Shown: piece after piece, positions 54,147 through 61,997 of the stretch
How positions within the stretch are numbered: the first letter of the stretch is position 1
Layout: each line of letters starts with the position of its first letter
Origin: Emticicia sp965283955
Lineage (GTDB): Bacteria; Bacteroidota; Bacteroidia; Cytophagales; Spirosomataceae
DNA: 64,000 nucleotides
Direction: 5' to 3'
Assembly: GCA_965283955.1 (NCBI GenBank)
Contig: CBDIQW010000001.1
Location: 2,914,001 to 2,978,000, forward strand
Translations under genes and position numbers: made by a program
Notes under the pieces: model-generated
The model's input: the letters and a program-made list of their open reading frames with translations, nothing else
Databases searched by the model: none
What the model was told of the DNA's origin: nothing

Positions 54147-54159
54147 CTGTTCCCGCTAC
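54147..54159 (+). repeat. attL, 13-bp direct repeat in the tRNA 3' end
   Basis: CTGTTCCCGCTAC, spanning the end of the T arm, the acceptor strand and one base beyond A73. Repeated at 60943-60955. Typical attachment site of tyrosine-integrase elements in tRNA genes. Confidence 0.88.
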
Positions 54160-54167
54160 ATTTAGAT

Positions 54168-54205
54168 ACCCTAACTAATTGATTATCAGTAAGTTAGGGT
54201 TTTTT
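54168..54205 (+). terminator. Terminator after the tRNA, on the element side
   Basis: Perfect 9-bp stem ACCCTAACT / AGTTAGGGT (54168-54176 / 54192-54200) with T6. The loop contains GATTATCA, which also occurs in the terminator beyond attR, so the element seems to have brought or copied a terminator of the same design. Confidence 0.88.
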
Positions 54206-54328
54206 GTTGGTCGATTGGTTACGCATTTGGTTACGCAGTAGAAAGTTTTTGCAATTTATTTAAAGCAAAAAAGGATTACTCGACTTCATATCAAGTAATC
54301 CTTTTTACCCTCAAAACTTATACTTTAA

Positions 54329-54742
54329 TCAAAATTGCCTCTTTATCACCTGATAAATACCTGCCACCTCGCTGGGTTTTAAGCTAAGAATCCCATATTC
54401 TTTTTGAAACGCTTTATTTCTGTATCTAAGCAGTAAATTGCCGTTGTAATGAGTTACATCCCCAAAAAGGGTATGACCTGTTTCGGTTCGTATGATGTAC
54501 CCATAAAGACCCACAAATTCGTCTTGCAATTCAACTTTTTTGCCAAGAACATAAGCTCCAATAGGCGTATCGTTTATGCTGCCATTTACTATTGAATCAC
54601 GTGCAACATAAGTTGTAATATAGTTCACTCCTATATCTTCAGGTATTTCATTACTTGAAAAGAAAAAACTTGCATCAACATACTCCTTGCCGTCAATAAC
54701 TTTGTAGATAGGATTAACCCCTTCTTTTGTTTTACTTTGCAT
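54329..54742 (-). CDS. Hypothetical protein of the integrative element
   Basis: 137 aa, ATG 54742; no known domain. Soluble, mixed beta-rich sequence (YKVIDGKEYVDASFFFSS ... FGDVTHYNGNLLLRYRNK). It lies alone near attL, divergent from the 70-aa gene, with a palindromic site in the space between. Possible cargo; function unknown. Confidence 0.55.
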   Translation of the reverse strand: MQSKTKEGVNPIYKVIDGKEYVDASFFFSSNEIPEDIGVNYITTYVARDSIVNGSINDTPIGAYVLGKKVELQDEFVGLYGYIIRTETGHTLFGDVTHYNGNLLLRYRNKAFQKEYGILSLKPSEVAGIYQVIKRQF

Positions 54743-55056
54743 AGCGTTTTGAATTTAATGGTTTAAAATGGTTTGCCGCCCTTCTCGCTCGTCCAAAAGT
54801 TTGAGAGGGGCGTTTTATTTTCTGAATACTGACCACAAACATAGACCTCATCATTTGTAAATACAAAGTTTTTTTGAAAGTTATTTTTTGGCATAAATTT
54901 TGTAACTATTTGATAATCAATTTAATATACGTTTATAATGTAAACATAATTTAAAAATTTTCAACACATTAAATGCTCAACATCATGTTGAACGCTACAT
55001 AATTTTGAACCCAAATTAATCATAATTTTTACACTAAATTTCTAACAAAAGTTGAC
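54743..55056. other. Divergent intergenic region with palindrome
   Basis: 314 bp between divergent ORFs, AT-rich. TCAACATCATGTTGA (54977-54991) is a palindrome of two 7-bp arms and fits an operator for a dimeric regulator. A weaker GC-rich hairpin lies at about 54776-54812. No ORF. Confidence 0.5.
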
Positions 55057-55269
55057 ATGAAAGACGAACTAACAGAAGAAATGCACGCTGAATTTACAAT
55101 TGATGCAGAAACAGACCTAAAACACACCTGTTGGGCTGTTTATAGGTGCATTGAGCGAGGTATGAGCCTTGCAACCGCTATTGATGTGTATGAAATAGAA
55201 ATGAAAGATTTAGAAAAGAATCTTGACGAGTACAATAAATTAATGTCCAAAAATATATTTCTCAAATAA
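55057..55269 (+). CDS. Small helical protein of the integrative element
   Basis: 70 aa, predicted all-alpha (LTEEMHAEFTIDAETDLKHT ... MSLATAIDVYEIEMKDLEKN), acidic; no known family. It is the only plus-strand gene in the element and stands downstream of a palindromic site. Could be a small regulator. Coding status rests on an intact frame with ATG and codon use only. Confidence 0.5.
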   Translation: MKDELTEEMHAEFTIDAETDLKHTCWAVYRCIERGMSLATAIDVYEIEMKDLEKNLDEYNKLMSKNIFLK

Positions 55270-56196
55270 TTTCTTTGTATTGAAAGGGTAGCGTTTAAAA
55301 CAGACAATCAAATAAGCCTTCAAATTCTAAAAACCTTTGAGCCAACAGGTGACGTTTAAAACGGTGACTGTTCCAAACCCAATCGTTAATTATTTGTTAA
55401 TCATTTTTCATAACTAGGCGTTTGGAACAGTGAATTTCCAACCCTCTTCACAATGAAGAACCACTCATAATATTTATCAAATTACATTTTAAATGCCACC
55501 ACTCCAAACGCTATTCTCGTACTTAGAACGAGTAATATTAGCAACCTTCAAAACACCACTTTACCAAATCATTTTCAAATCATTTCACTAATTATTCTCT
55601 TATTATTTCACGGTTTAACCACCAGATTAATACCTCTATCACGTGCGTACTATGTGACTGTCAAAAAATCTTCATTAGCCAATCTGACAAGAATAAACTT
55701 TATTCAAAAAAATGTACAAAGTATAAAACAATAAAATCAACCTTAGCCCTTTTTAAGGGTTCTAAGGGCAACATTTCAAATGCGACCCTTAGAATTTTTT
55801 ACTATTAAGGCGACTATCAGAGTATCTTACTTTTAGCTCGTTGGATTCGTTGGATTCTCACACATAAGTGACCCCCATAAAATCTTCATTCCCCTCTTTA
55901 TGGGCGTTTTCTTGTGCGTGCGTATGTGATAGTCAGAAAACCTTCCCGATGAGGTTTTCGCACTAAGTGCGAGAATATCATCATTTATTTTTAGTGAGTA
56001 AGAAAAGTAAGATTTTCAAAAAAAATCACTATGACGCTTAGTAATCATCTTTTTAAAATATTTTTTTAAATATCTTATTAAAGTATATTATTATAGGTGC
56101 TGTGGTTTTGCTGTACACATTGGTGTACTATTGTCAAATACTTGTAAAAGCTCTTATTATAGGTGCTGTTTCATTACTGACTTGATGCTGTTGGTT
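55270..56196. other. ~930-bp non-coding control region of the element
   Basis: No convincing ORF. It contains a 12-bp perfect inverted repeat ACTGTTCCAAAC / GTTTGGAACAGT (55367-55378 / 55420-55431), two ACGTTTAAAAC-type boxes (near 55290 and 55353), a 16-bp direct repeat TTATTATAGGTGCTGT (56088-56103 and 56154-56169) and a palindrome GTACAC-ATTG-GTGTAC (56113-56128). Two stretches are also similar to each other (about 55645-55675 and 55915-55945). This density of sites suggests a replication origin, transfer origin or regulatory region. Confidence 0.55.
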
Positions 56197-56889
56197 CTAT
56201 GGTTGCTTTTTAAGTCTTTTCATTACTTTCTGATAGGCTTCGTCTTTGGCTTTCTTCAGTTCTTTTGCCTTATAAGACTCCCGATTAAGTTCGGCAATTT
56301 CTATTAACTTATCAAGCGTCAAAGTAAACGATACATAAAAACCTCTTGTTTGTTTTGAATAATAAATCAAGTACCATTCCTTTTGTAATTCAAGTTTGAT
56401 TTTATCAAGTTGGTATCGTGGCAAAGTAGCCTTACACTCGTCAATCTTAAAATCCTCAAAATCTCTAAAACCATACATTCTTGCCATTAAATAATCATTC
56501 GTAACCTTTGTATAGGGTTTCTTTCCTAAAATGCTTCTAATGGCACAATACGCCCGAAATGTCGATACTTCAAAATCTGTTTTATCTTCATTGTTGTATT
56601 GAATTAAAATTTCTCTATTTATACTTACCATCGGATTGCTATTAGAAAAAGTATCATAAAGAACCTTTCCATCTTTTACCCTTTGCTCCAAACTATTGAC
56701 AACCAAATTAAAATACCTCATCGACTGCTCAATGTGCTTTGGCATTAATTTTATTTCGCCCTCAACCATAAAGTCGAGGGCTTTTCTATAAATTCCGTAG
56801 TCAAACGCTTTTCGGCAAACCTTTTTTATGTCAGTTTCTTGTAAAAGTCCTATCGGAAAAAGTAAGTATCTAACCTTATCTTTATTCAT
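56197..56889 (-). CDS. Possible replication-initiation or DNA-binding protein of the element
   Basis: ~230 aa from ATG 56889 (overlaps the upstream gene by 8 bp). Basic, largely helical, ending in a Lys-rich tail (KAKELKKAKDEAYQKVMKRL). The central FRAYCAIRSILGKKPYTKVTNDYLMARMYG looks winged-helix-like, as in plasmid Rep or phage replication-organiser proteins, but I cannot assign a family. The adjacent region downstream (55270-56196), rich in repeats, is consistent with a Rep/origin arrangement (inference). Confidence 0.5.
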   Translation of the reverse strand: MNKDKVRYLLFPIGLLQETDIKKVCRKAFDYGIYRKALDFMVEGEIKLMPKHIEQSMRYFNLVVNSLEQRVKDGKVLYDTFSNSNPMVSINREILIQYNNEDKTDFEVSTFRAYCAIRSILGKKPYTKVTNDYLMARMYGFRDFEDFKIDECKATLPRYQLDKIKLELQKEWYLIYYSKQTRGFYVSFTLTLDKLIEIAELNRESYKAKELKKAKDEAYQKVMKRLKKQP

Positions 56890-57373
56890 GCGTTCCAAAT
56901 TTTAAGTTAAACCAATCGTAGAAGCTTTGAAAACTTGATGCAATGAAGTACACCCCGCCCGCTCTCTCAATCTGTTGCTGGTATAGCTTTTGAGCTTTAC
57001 TTTGGCGGTCACTACCGATTTTCACTTCTATCTTGACAGACTTCCCGTCAATAGTTGCGGAAATATCAGACGTTCCAACCTGGGCGGAAGACTTAACCCT
57101 CTTCATACTCCCAATAGTTACACTACGCCCTGCCACATCTATAAGAGTCTTTCTATCGTCAATTACTCGACCTTCGCAACTTATCCGCTCCGCCTGACCT
57201 CCACAAAGATTTATAAAGTCAATAATGCACTTTGTCAATCCGTTGGCTGTCTTGTCCGAATAACTTGGCTTTGGGAGTGCATACGCTGGCACGCTCGGAC
57301 ACCGTTCTTTTGTTGCTCTCAAACTCAATTCGTTCAAATGTTTGATGGCACTTGTTTTGTCTATCATTATCAT
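56882..57373 (-). CDS. VRR-NUC-like PD-(D/E)XK nuclease of the element
   Basis: 163 aa from ATG 57373, which overlaps the stop of the upstream gene as ATGA; the longer frame to 57460 would lie inside that gene. The C-terminal half has the VRR-NUC pattern GTSDISATIDGKSVKIEVKI (Asp ... Glu-x-Lys) and QKLYQQQIERAGGVYFIAS. Such small nucleases are frequent in phages and satellite elements and may process recombination or replication intermediates. Confidence 0.7.
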   Translation of the reverse strand: MIMIDKTSAIKHLNELSLRATKERCPSVPAYALPKPSYSDKTANGLTKCIIDFINLCGGQAERISCEGRVIDDRKTLIDVAGRSVTIGSMKRVKSSAQVGTSDISATIDGKSVKIEVKIGSDRQSKAQKLYQQQIERAGGVYFIASSFQSFYDWFNLKFGTHE

Positions 57374-57678
57374 TGCTCGAAAAGGTTCATTTGTTTTGGT
57401 TGAGGAAAAAAGGCTGGGTTTGTTGTCCAATAAGTTGCTCGATGCCTTGTTATAGGACAAATGCCTTTACGGACTGCCTTAATTTGATTCTGCTTTCGGA
57501 GGTCACGACAATACCAACAAATATTGGCACGGTCGATGTTGCAACGAACCGAAACCATTTTCATAGTAAAGGGTTCTTTGTGGAACTCATTAAAGACTTT
57601 TTGAAATTGGTCTAATTGCTGCTTATCTTTGCCATTGTTCACTCCCGAACTTTTGGTAAAATCTTGATTGGCTCTCAT
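57370..57678 (-). CDS. Small DNA-binding-type protein of the element
   Basis: 102 aa, ATG 57678. The segment FTMKMVSVRCNIDRANICWYCRDLRKQNQIKAV looks like a winged helix-turn-helix that reads out as a 'switch of gene type' module often found next to VRR-NUC genes. Translationally coupled (ATGA) to the nuclease downstream and 9 bp behind the HTH gene upstream. Family not certain. Confidence 0.6.
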   Translation of the reverse strand: MRANQDFTKSSGVNNGKDKQQLDQFQKVFNEFHKEPFTMKMVSVRCNIDRANICWYCRDLRKQNQIKAVRKGICPITRHRATYWTTNPAFFPQPKQMNLFEQ

Positions 57679-57687
57679 AGATTTTAC

Positions 57688-57984
57688 CTATTTTTTTGTC
57701 CGTTGAATTGCTTTGGGGCTTGCCAATACCTCACTCAATTTGAATCTCTTCAAATTTCCGATACGATACGACTGCAATACTTTGTTTTTCTCATATTGCC
57801 ACACACTAACTGAAGATACTCCCAAAAGTTCTGATACTTCCTTTGTGTCAATAAATCTTTCGGCTGGTGGCTCGATGGTGGGAGGTGGAGGTACAGGCAT
57901 TGTGTTTGCCTTGATAGCATCATTAATAATTGGCGTTAAAAGCCCTGTTAAAAATGCAGTAATGTTTGTTTGTTCGATGTTCAT
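57688..57984 (-). CDS. Excisionase-like helix-turn-helix protein
   Basis: 98 aa. MerR/excisionase-type HTH (HTH_17): FIDTKEVSELLGVSSVSVWQYEKN, followed by the wing LQSYRIGNLKRFKLSEV. The N-terminal ~45 residues form a short helix and Pro-rich linker (PVPPPPTIEPPAE). In Bacteroidota elements such genes next to a tyrosine integrase act as excisionase or as regulator of the element's operon. Probably first gene of the 57984-56197 operon. Confidence 0.8.
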   Translation of the reverse strand: MNIEQTNITAFLTGLLTPIINDAIKANTMPVPPPPTIEPPAERFIDTKEVSELLGVSSVSVWQYEKNKVLQSYRIGNLKRFKLSEVLASPKAIQRTKK

Positions 57985-58068
57985 TTTTAATGAATTTTAA
58001 ATTAAACATCTACAAAGAAAATACCTTTTTTTCTGAATTTTCAAAGGAAAAGCACCAAAAAGACATAA

Positions 58069-58102
58069 AAAAAACGGACAATTTTTGTTTTGTCCGTTTT
58101 TT
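58069..58102. terminator. Bidirectional terminator in the element
   Basis: 13-bp stem AAAAAACGGACAA / TTGTCCGTTTTTT (58069-58081 / 58090-58102), directly after the stop of the 354-aa gene on the minus strand. Confidence 0.88.
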
Positions 58103-58132
58103 ACTATAAAGTGCTAATTATGAGTTATTTGC

Positions 58133-59197
58133 TTACTGATTTTTGTCCGTCAAGTTGTCCGTCAAATACCTTTTTACATAGCTTTCAAAGGTCAAATCAC
58201 AGTCATTGTACTTTATTTTAATAGCCCTTTCTAATGTTCTTTTACTAAACCCTTTAAACTCTTTACTTTCAAACTCATGTAAAGAATCTTTTACGTTTTT
58301 ATTTACTTTAAAAATACCTTCAAAGATATTAACTTTACTGATTGCGGACTTGTCCTTTTTTGTTATCGGTTGTTTTGGTTTTTTCTTGTCATTATCAATA
58401 ATTTGCGACTCTGCTTTGTTTTCATTCATTAATTCTTGATGATACTTTGAAAAAATCATCATAAAGTGTCGTTTTATGGCATTATATCTTGTATTGCCTT
58501 TATGGATATAATAATAAAATATATCGGAATCATTGTCTTTAATATCCTTTAATATAGCCTCAACTACTTTACTTTTCAATCCTATGTTGTTGATTTCACT
58601 TAAACGACTAAAAATATTGTATGCGATACCTTCAACTTGCGTAAAGTCTAATGTAGTAACCTGCTTTTGATTTATATTGATTATCTCTTTGTTTTCCTTA
58701 TACACGTCTTTTCCTTCAATTTCACCATTTTTAGGGTTAATAATATCACTTTTTAATGCTATTAGTTGCTTATCAATTTCACTTAATATTTTGTAGGTTT
58801 CTGTTTTTTTAAGAGTATGACTATAAAATATTTGAGGTAATTCACCTTTAATAAGTAAAGAACTATATTCAGATTTGATTCTACTAAAAAATTGACTTGG
58901 TTCAAACATATTTGCTGCTGTATTTGATGCTCTACTTGTGCTTACAGGAACTCTATTACATTGTTCATCTTGTTCTTTATCTATTACTTCTTTTGGGTAC
59001 TGATTTAAGAACAAATAAAGGCTTGGTATTCTTTCTGTCTTGGTAAATTCATTTAAAAGCATTTCTTTAAAACTATGATTTTCTATAAAAATACTTTTAA
59101 ATGGAAAATCTCTATATCCATCATCTTCAAAAAAACCTTTTTCGAGTTCTCTTAAAAAATCTTGTCTGTTTTTTATTTCCTGTTCTTCCATATCCAT
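58133..59197 (-). CDS. Hypothetical protein of the integrative element
   Basis: 354 aa, highly charged and helical, no recognised domain. The C-terminal part (KGFSKRTLERAIKIKYNDCD) looks like a helix-turn-helix. Proteins of this type sit next to integrases in Bacteroidota islands, but function is not known to me. Located between the integrase (110 bp upstream) and a strong terminator, so likely integrase-linked. Confidence 0.6.
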   Translation of the reverse strand: MDMEEQEIKNRQDFLRELEKGFFEDDGYRDFPFKSIFIENHSFKEMLLNEFTKTERIPSLYLFLNQYPKEVIDKEQDEQCNRVPVSTSRASNTAANMFEPSQFFSRIKSEYSSLLIKGELPQIFYSHTLKKTETYKILSEIDKQLIALKSDIINPKNGEIEGKDVYKENKEIININQKQVTTLDFTQVEGIAYNIFSRLSEINNIGLKSKVVEAILKDIKDNDSDIFYYYIHKGNTRYNAIKRHFMMIFSKYHQELMNENKAESQIIDNDKKKPKQPITKKDKSAISKVNIFEGIFKVNKNVKDSLHEFESKEFKGFSKRTLERAIKIKYNDCDLTFESYVKRYLTDNLTDKNQ

Positions 59198-59306
59198 AAA
59201 TATTTTTCATATCTAAATCAAGCCCACACACACCAAAACGTGGTTTTAATCTTCTGTTTTGCTTTTATTTATTATGAGTTACTTATAACTAAATTTATTT
59301 TGTAGT

Positions 59307-60713
59307 TTATAAATGTTTTCTAACAATATCAGAATGTTTCTTCTTTGATGTCTTTATGTATTTGAGGAAACTTTTTTCTGTACGATGTCCCGTTATCTGC
59401 ATCAATGATATTGTGGGCGTTCCTCTTTCATAGGCATTTGTTGCAAACGACCTGCGGGCGGTGTGGCTCGAAACTAATTGCCATTTGGGTACTGTTTCCT
59501 CAAATTGTTTCCCGCCCTTCGTTATGGCTCTCGTTTGGGGTTCGTGAAGGGCTTCCACCATTTGGGCAATTTCTTTGATGTACTCATTAAACTTTTGGTT
59601 GGTAATGGCTGGAGGTAGTTGGTTATCATACTTTTTCAAAATCTCTAATGCTACTTTATTTAAAGGCACAACTACTTGGTTCTTGGTTTTGTACTGGATA
59701 ATGTCAAGTATAAAATCTGTGCCGTCCTTTTTGATGTCTTCGGGCTTTATGTCGGTGAAGTCAGAAAAGCGAAAACCTGAATTTGCTCCAATGATAAACA
59801 AGTCTCGTACTTTTTCTAATCGAGTATTATTTGACAAATCAAGTAAGTACATGGCGTTTAGTTCCTCTTCGCTCAATGCGATACTATCAGATTCTGTTTC
59901 GACTACCTTAAACGCCTTCGATTGAAATTTGAGGTTAGTATTGATACCGTTCTCGGTTGCTTCACGTAGAAAGGTTTTTAAGGTCGAAACGTGCTTTCCC
60001 ATCGTGGCGGGTGCGTAATCTTTTACCTTTGCCATGAAGGAATTAAAATCTTTGTAAAAATCTATGTCAATGGTGTTAAAATCAAGTGGGCGTTTGTATT
60101 GCTTAGAAAAGTCAAGCAAGATACTTTGGGTTGTTCGGTAGCGTTTTATAGTTCTTTCGTTTACGTTCCCGCCATCAATTAAACGCCTTCCTGTTTCAGA
60201 ATCTTTGATAAATGTTTCGATGTACTCAAACAAACCTATGCCTTTTACTGGAGGGTGGAGGAACGCATCTATTTTGGCTATTAGATTTTCTTTGGTTATT
60301 GGCTTTTTCTTGTTTCGTGAATTTATTATTAGATTATTCACAAAAGAATGAAGGTCAGAAGCAAATTGCTCTATTTCATTTTTTCCGTTGAGGTAATTTT
60401 CAATTTCCTTTTTCAAAACATCTTTTTCCAAGTTTGAATTTGAATCAACAAAACTCGAAAGGTCAAAAAGGAAATTATTTGTAAAACTTATGATGTCAAT
60501 ATCATTGCCTTTCTTTTGTAGAATGTTTGGCGGGAAACTTATTTCGGGTAATGCTACTTGTTTGACCTCGCTTTTTTTAAAATCCCAATGTTTGGGCAAA
60601 ATCTTTATTCCTGTTGGAACTATTAACTGGTCAAAACCGTATTTTAGGCCAACATAAATGATTTGTGGCTTCTTTTCAGTAGCTTTGCGTAAACGGAAAA
60701 ATGCAGTAGCCAT
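59307..60713 (-). CDS. int: Tyrosine-type site-specific integrase
   Basis: 468 aa. An N-terminal arm-binding part and SAM-like core-binding domain (~200-270, YKDFNSFMAKVKDYAPATMGKH) precede the catalytic domain. Catalytic residues: Arg in NSGFRFSDF (~313), Lys in IQYKTKNQV, His-x-x-Arg in HTARRSFATNA (~415), His in TGHRTEKSF and Tyr in LKYIK (~453). It probably mediates integration at the CTGTTCCCGCTAC site in tRNA-fMet. Start ATG 60713, 230 bp from attR. Intact. Confidence 0.93.
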   Translation of the reverse strand: MATAFFRLRKATEKKPQIIYVGLKYGFDQLIVPTGIKILPKHWDFKKSEVKQVALPEISFPPNILQKKGNDIDIISFTNNFLFDLSSFVDSNSNLEKDVLKKEIENYLNGKNEIEQFASDLHSFVNNLIINSRNKKKPITKENLIAKIDAFLHPPVKGIGLFEYIETFIKDSETGRRLIDGGNVNERTIKRYRTTQSILLDFSKQYKRPLDFNTIDIDFYKDFNSFMAKVKDYAPATMGKHVSTLKTFLREATENGINTNLKFQSKAFKVVETESDSIALSEEELNAMYLLDLSNNTRLEKVRDLFIIGANSGFRFSDFTDIKPEDIKKDGTDFILDIIQYKTKNQVVVPLNKVALEILKKYDNQLPPAITNQKFNEYIKEIAQMVEALHEPQTRAITKGGKQFEETVPKWQLVSSHTARRSFATNAYERGTPTISLMQITGHRTEKSFLKYIKTSKKKHSDIVRKHL

Positions 60714-60942
60714 TTGCTTAGTTTTGATAAAATGAATAATACTTGTAACTCGACACTACAAATATAAACAAGTTTTAAAATGGTTACGCATTGGTTACGC
60801 ATTATTCTTAATAGGTACAGTATTTAGCTTAATGTAGTTTAATAGTATAGGTCTTTAAAATTAATGCAACTTGCTTAATATCAAAGAATTATGCTTGACA
60901 ATCAGTAGGTTATAAAAGATATAGATTAATAGGGTTGTAGCA

Positions 60943-60955
60943 CTGTTCCCGCTAC
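60943..60955 (+). repeat. attR, 13-bp direct repeat
   Basis: CTGTTCCCGCTAC, identical to the tRNA 3' end at 54147-54159; marks the distal border of the integrative element. Flanking bases differ, so the core is exactly these 13 bp. Confidence 0.85.
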
Positions 60956-60960
60956 GAATA

Positions 60961-61005
60961 AAAGCATCTAATTGGTTGATTATCAACAAGTTAGATGCTT
61001 TTTTA
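60961..61005 (+). terminator. Terminator beyond attR (probable original tRNA terminator)
   Basis: 11-bp outer stem AAAGCATCTAA / TTAGATGCTTT (60961-60971 / 60991-61001), inner stem GTTGAT / ATCAAC, T-tail. It most likely ended the tRNA-fMet transcript before the element inserted. Confidence 0.85.
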
Positions 61006-61652
61006 TTTGTGCTTACTGAAACAGTACTGAAACAAACTCAGTTTTTTGCATTTTTATTTAAGTAAATTATATACTCTTTAAGTTTATAATTTATTAAGCC
61101 TCAAATAAAATGAATATGTAATCAGAATTATTTTTGAAGTATTCTACAATAACTTTTAATAATCAAGTACTATTTAATACCTTGAATAAACAGTAAAACA
61201 ATTACAAATTTTGAGATATCTCGTCAGTACACAATATTGTATACGAAGATTATTTTGAACTACAATAATTTATAAAACAAACAAATTCAAATAAAAATCA
61301 AAATTTTAAGGGGTGTTTCTAAATAGGGTCTGCCTACACTTCAATAATAAATTGTGCTTTACCATCTACGAAAAGTAACACTTTTTGGAATTGTAACATT
61401 TGGACATTAATATTGCAATATAACTAACTAATATTCAACAACTTGTAGCTAATTCCTTTCGTCTAATTATGAGTTGGAATCAGTACAAAATAACATAGAA
61501 ATGAGCATAATTAGTCCACACTAAATATTGGGTAATTATTAAGAATGTAAGTAGAAATAGAAATTATACAATCTGGAATTTTCAGATATTTGCAAGAAGA
61601 ATCTTATTATATCAATAATTGTACTTTCACTAAAATAAACCTACAAACCAAA
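61006..61652. other. AT-rich intergenic region, no gene seen
   Basis: About 650 bp with no open frame of note and no tRNA, repeat or strong hairpin. It presumably contains the promoter for the membrane protein/TPR pair, but no convincing TAnnTTTG box with a -33 element stands out. Confidence 0.5.
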
Positions 61653-61997
61653 ATGACTACTCTTAAAAAAATTATTTTGATAATATTATTTCCAATAATT
61701 TTAGTTGCTCAACAAGAAAGCAAAGTAACAGTAGGAGGCAGTAGTAAAAATGAAATTGAAGTTACTCAAAAAGGGAAAGACACTCTCCAAAAGTCTGACC
61801 TACAAGTAACTGATAGTGACAGCAACAAAATTAAGATAAACCAAGAGCTAATTGGTAAGACAGAAACAAAAGAATCTTCTGGTTTTAAATTTTGGAATGA
61901 AAATATAGGCCTCCTTTTCGGTACTCTAATTTCAATAGCAACTTTTATAGGTCTTGCTTGGAAAGGGTTTCAACATTTGAAAAATAAAAAAAAGTAA
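61653..61997 (+). CDS. Small exported or membrane protein upstream of the TPR gene
   Basis: ~114 aa from ATG 61653, where a signal-like segment begins (TTLKKIILIILFPIILVAQ); the frame extends to 61590 without features. A polar stretch rich in Ser/Thr/Asn/Lys follows (VTVGGSSKNEIEVTQKGKD), then a C-terminal transmembrane helix (IGLLFGTLISIATFIGLAW) and Lys tail. Its stop overlaps the TPR gene's start (TAATG), so the two are translationally coupled and probably work together. No family recognised. Confidence 0.65.
   Translation: MTTLKKIILIILFPIILVAQQESKVTVGGSSKNEIEVTQKGKDTLQKSDLQVTDSDSNKIKINQELIGKTETKESSGFKFWNENIGLLFGTLISIATFIGLAWKGFQHLKNKKK

Larger units (their letters stand above)
53442..54158 (+). 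tRNA. Initiator tRNA-fMet(CAT), interrupted by a group I intron
   Basis: 5' exon 53442-53474 and 3' exon 54119-54158 assemble into a complete 73-nt cloverleaf. The acceptor is CGCGGGA / TCCCGCT with a C1:T72 mismatch, a hallmark of initiators. The D arm has GAGC/GCTC and G18G19; the anticodon stem TTGGG/CCCAA has three G-C pairs; loop CTCATAA carries anticodon CAT; the T arm is ACAGG-TTCGAGT-CCTGT; A73 is present and CCA is not encoded. The break is placed after U33 because the exon should end in U and the intron in G. A CA repeat at both junctions would also allow a break after A35. The 3' end is also the attachment site of the adjoining integrative element. Confidence 0.93.
54160..60955. 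mobile_element. 6.8-kb integrative element in tRNA-fMet
   Basis: Bounded by the 13-bp att repeats. Contents: a tyrosine integrase near attR, an unknown 354-aa protein, an excisionase-like HTH protein, two small genes with a VRR-NUC-like nuclease and a possible replication protein, a ~930-bp non-coding control region, and two small cargo ORFs near attL. No conjugation or phage structural genes are seen, so it is probably a mobilisable or satellite-type genomic island. Confidence 0.82.
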
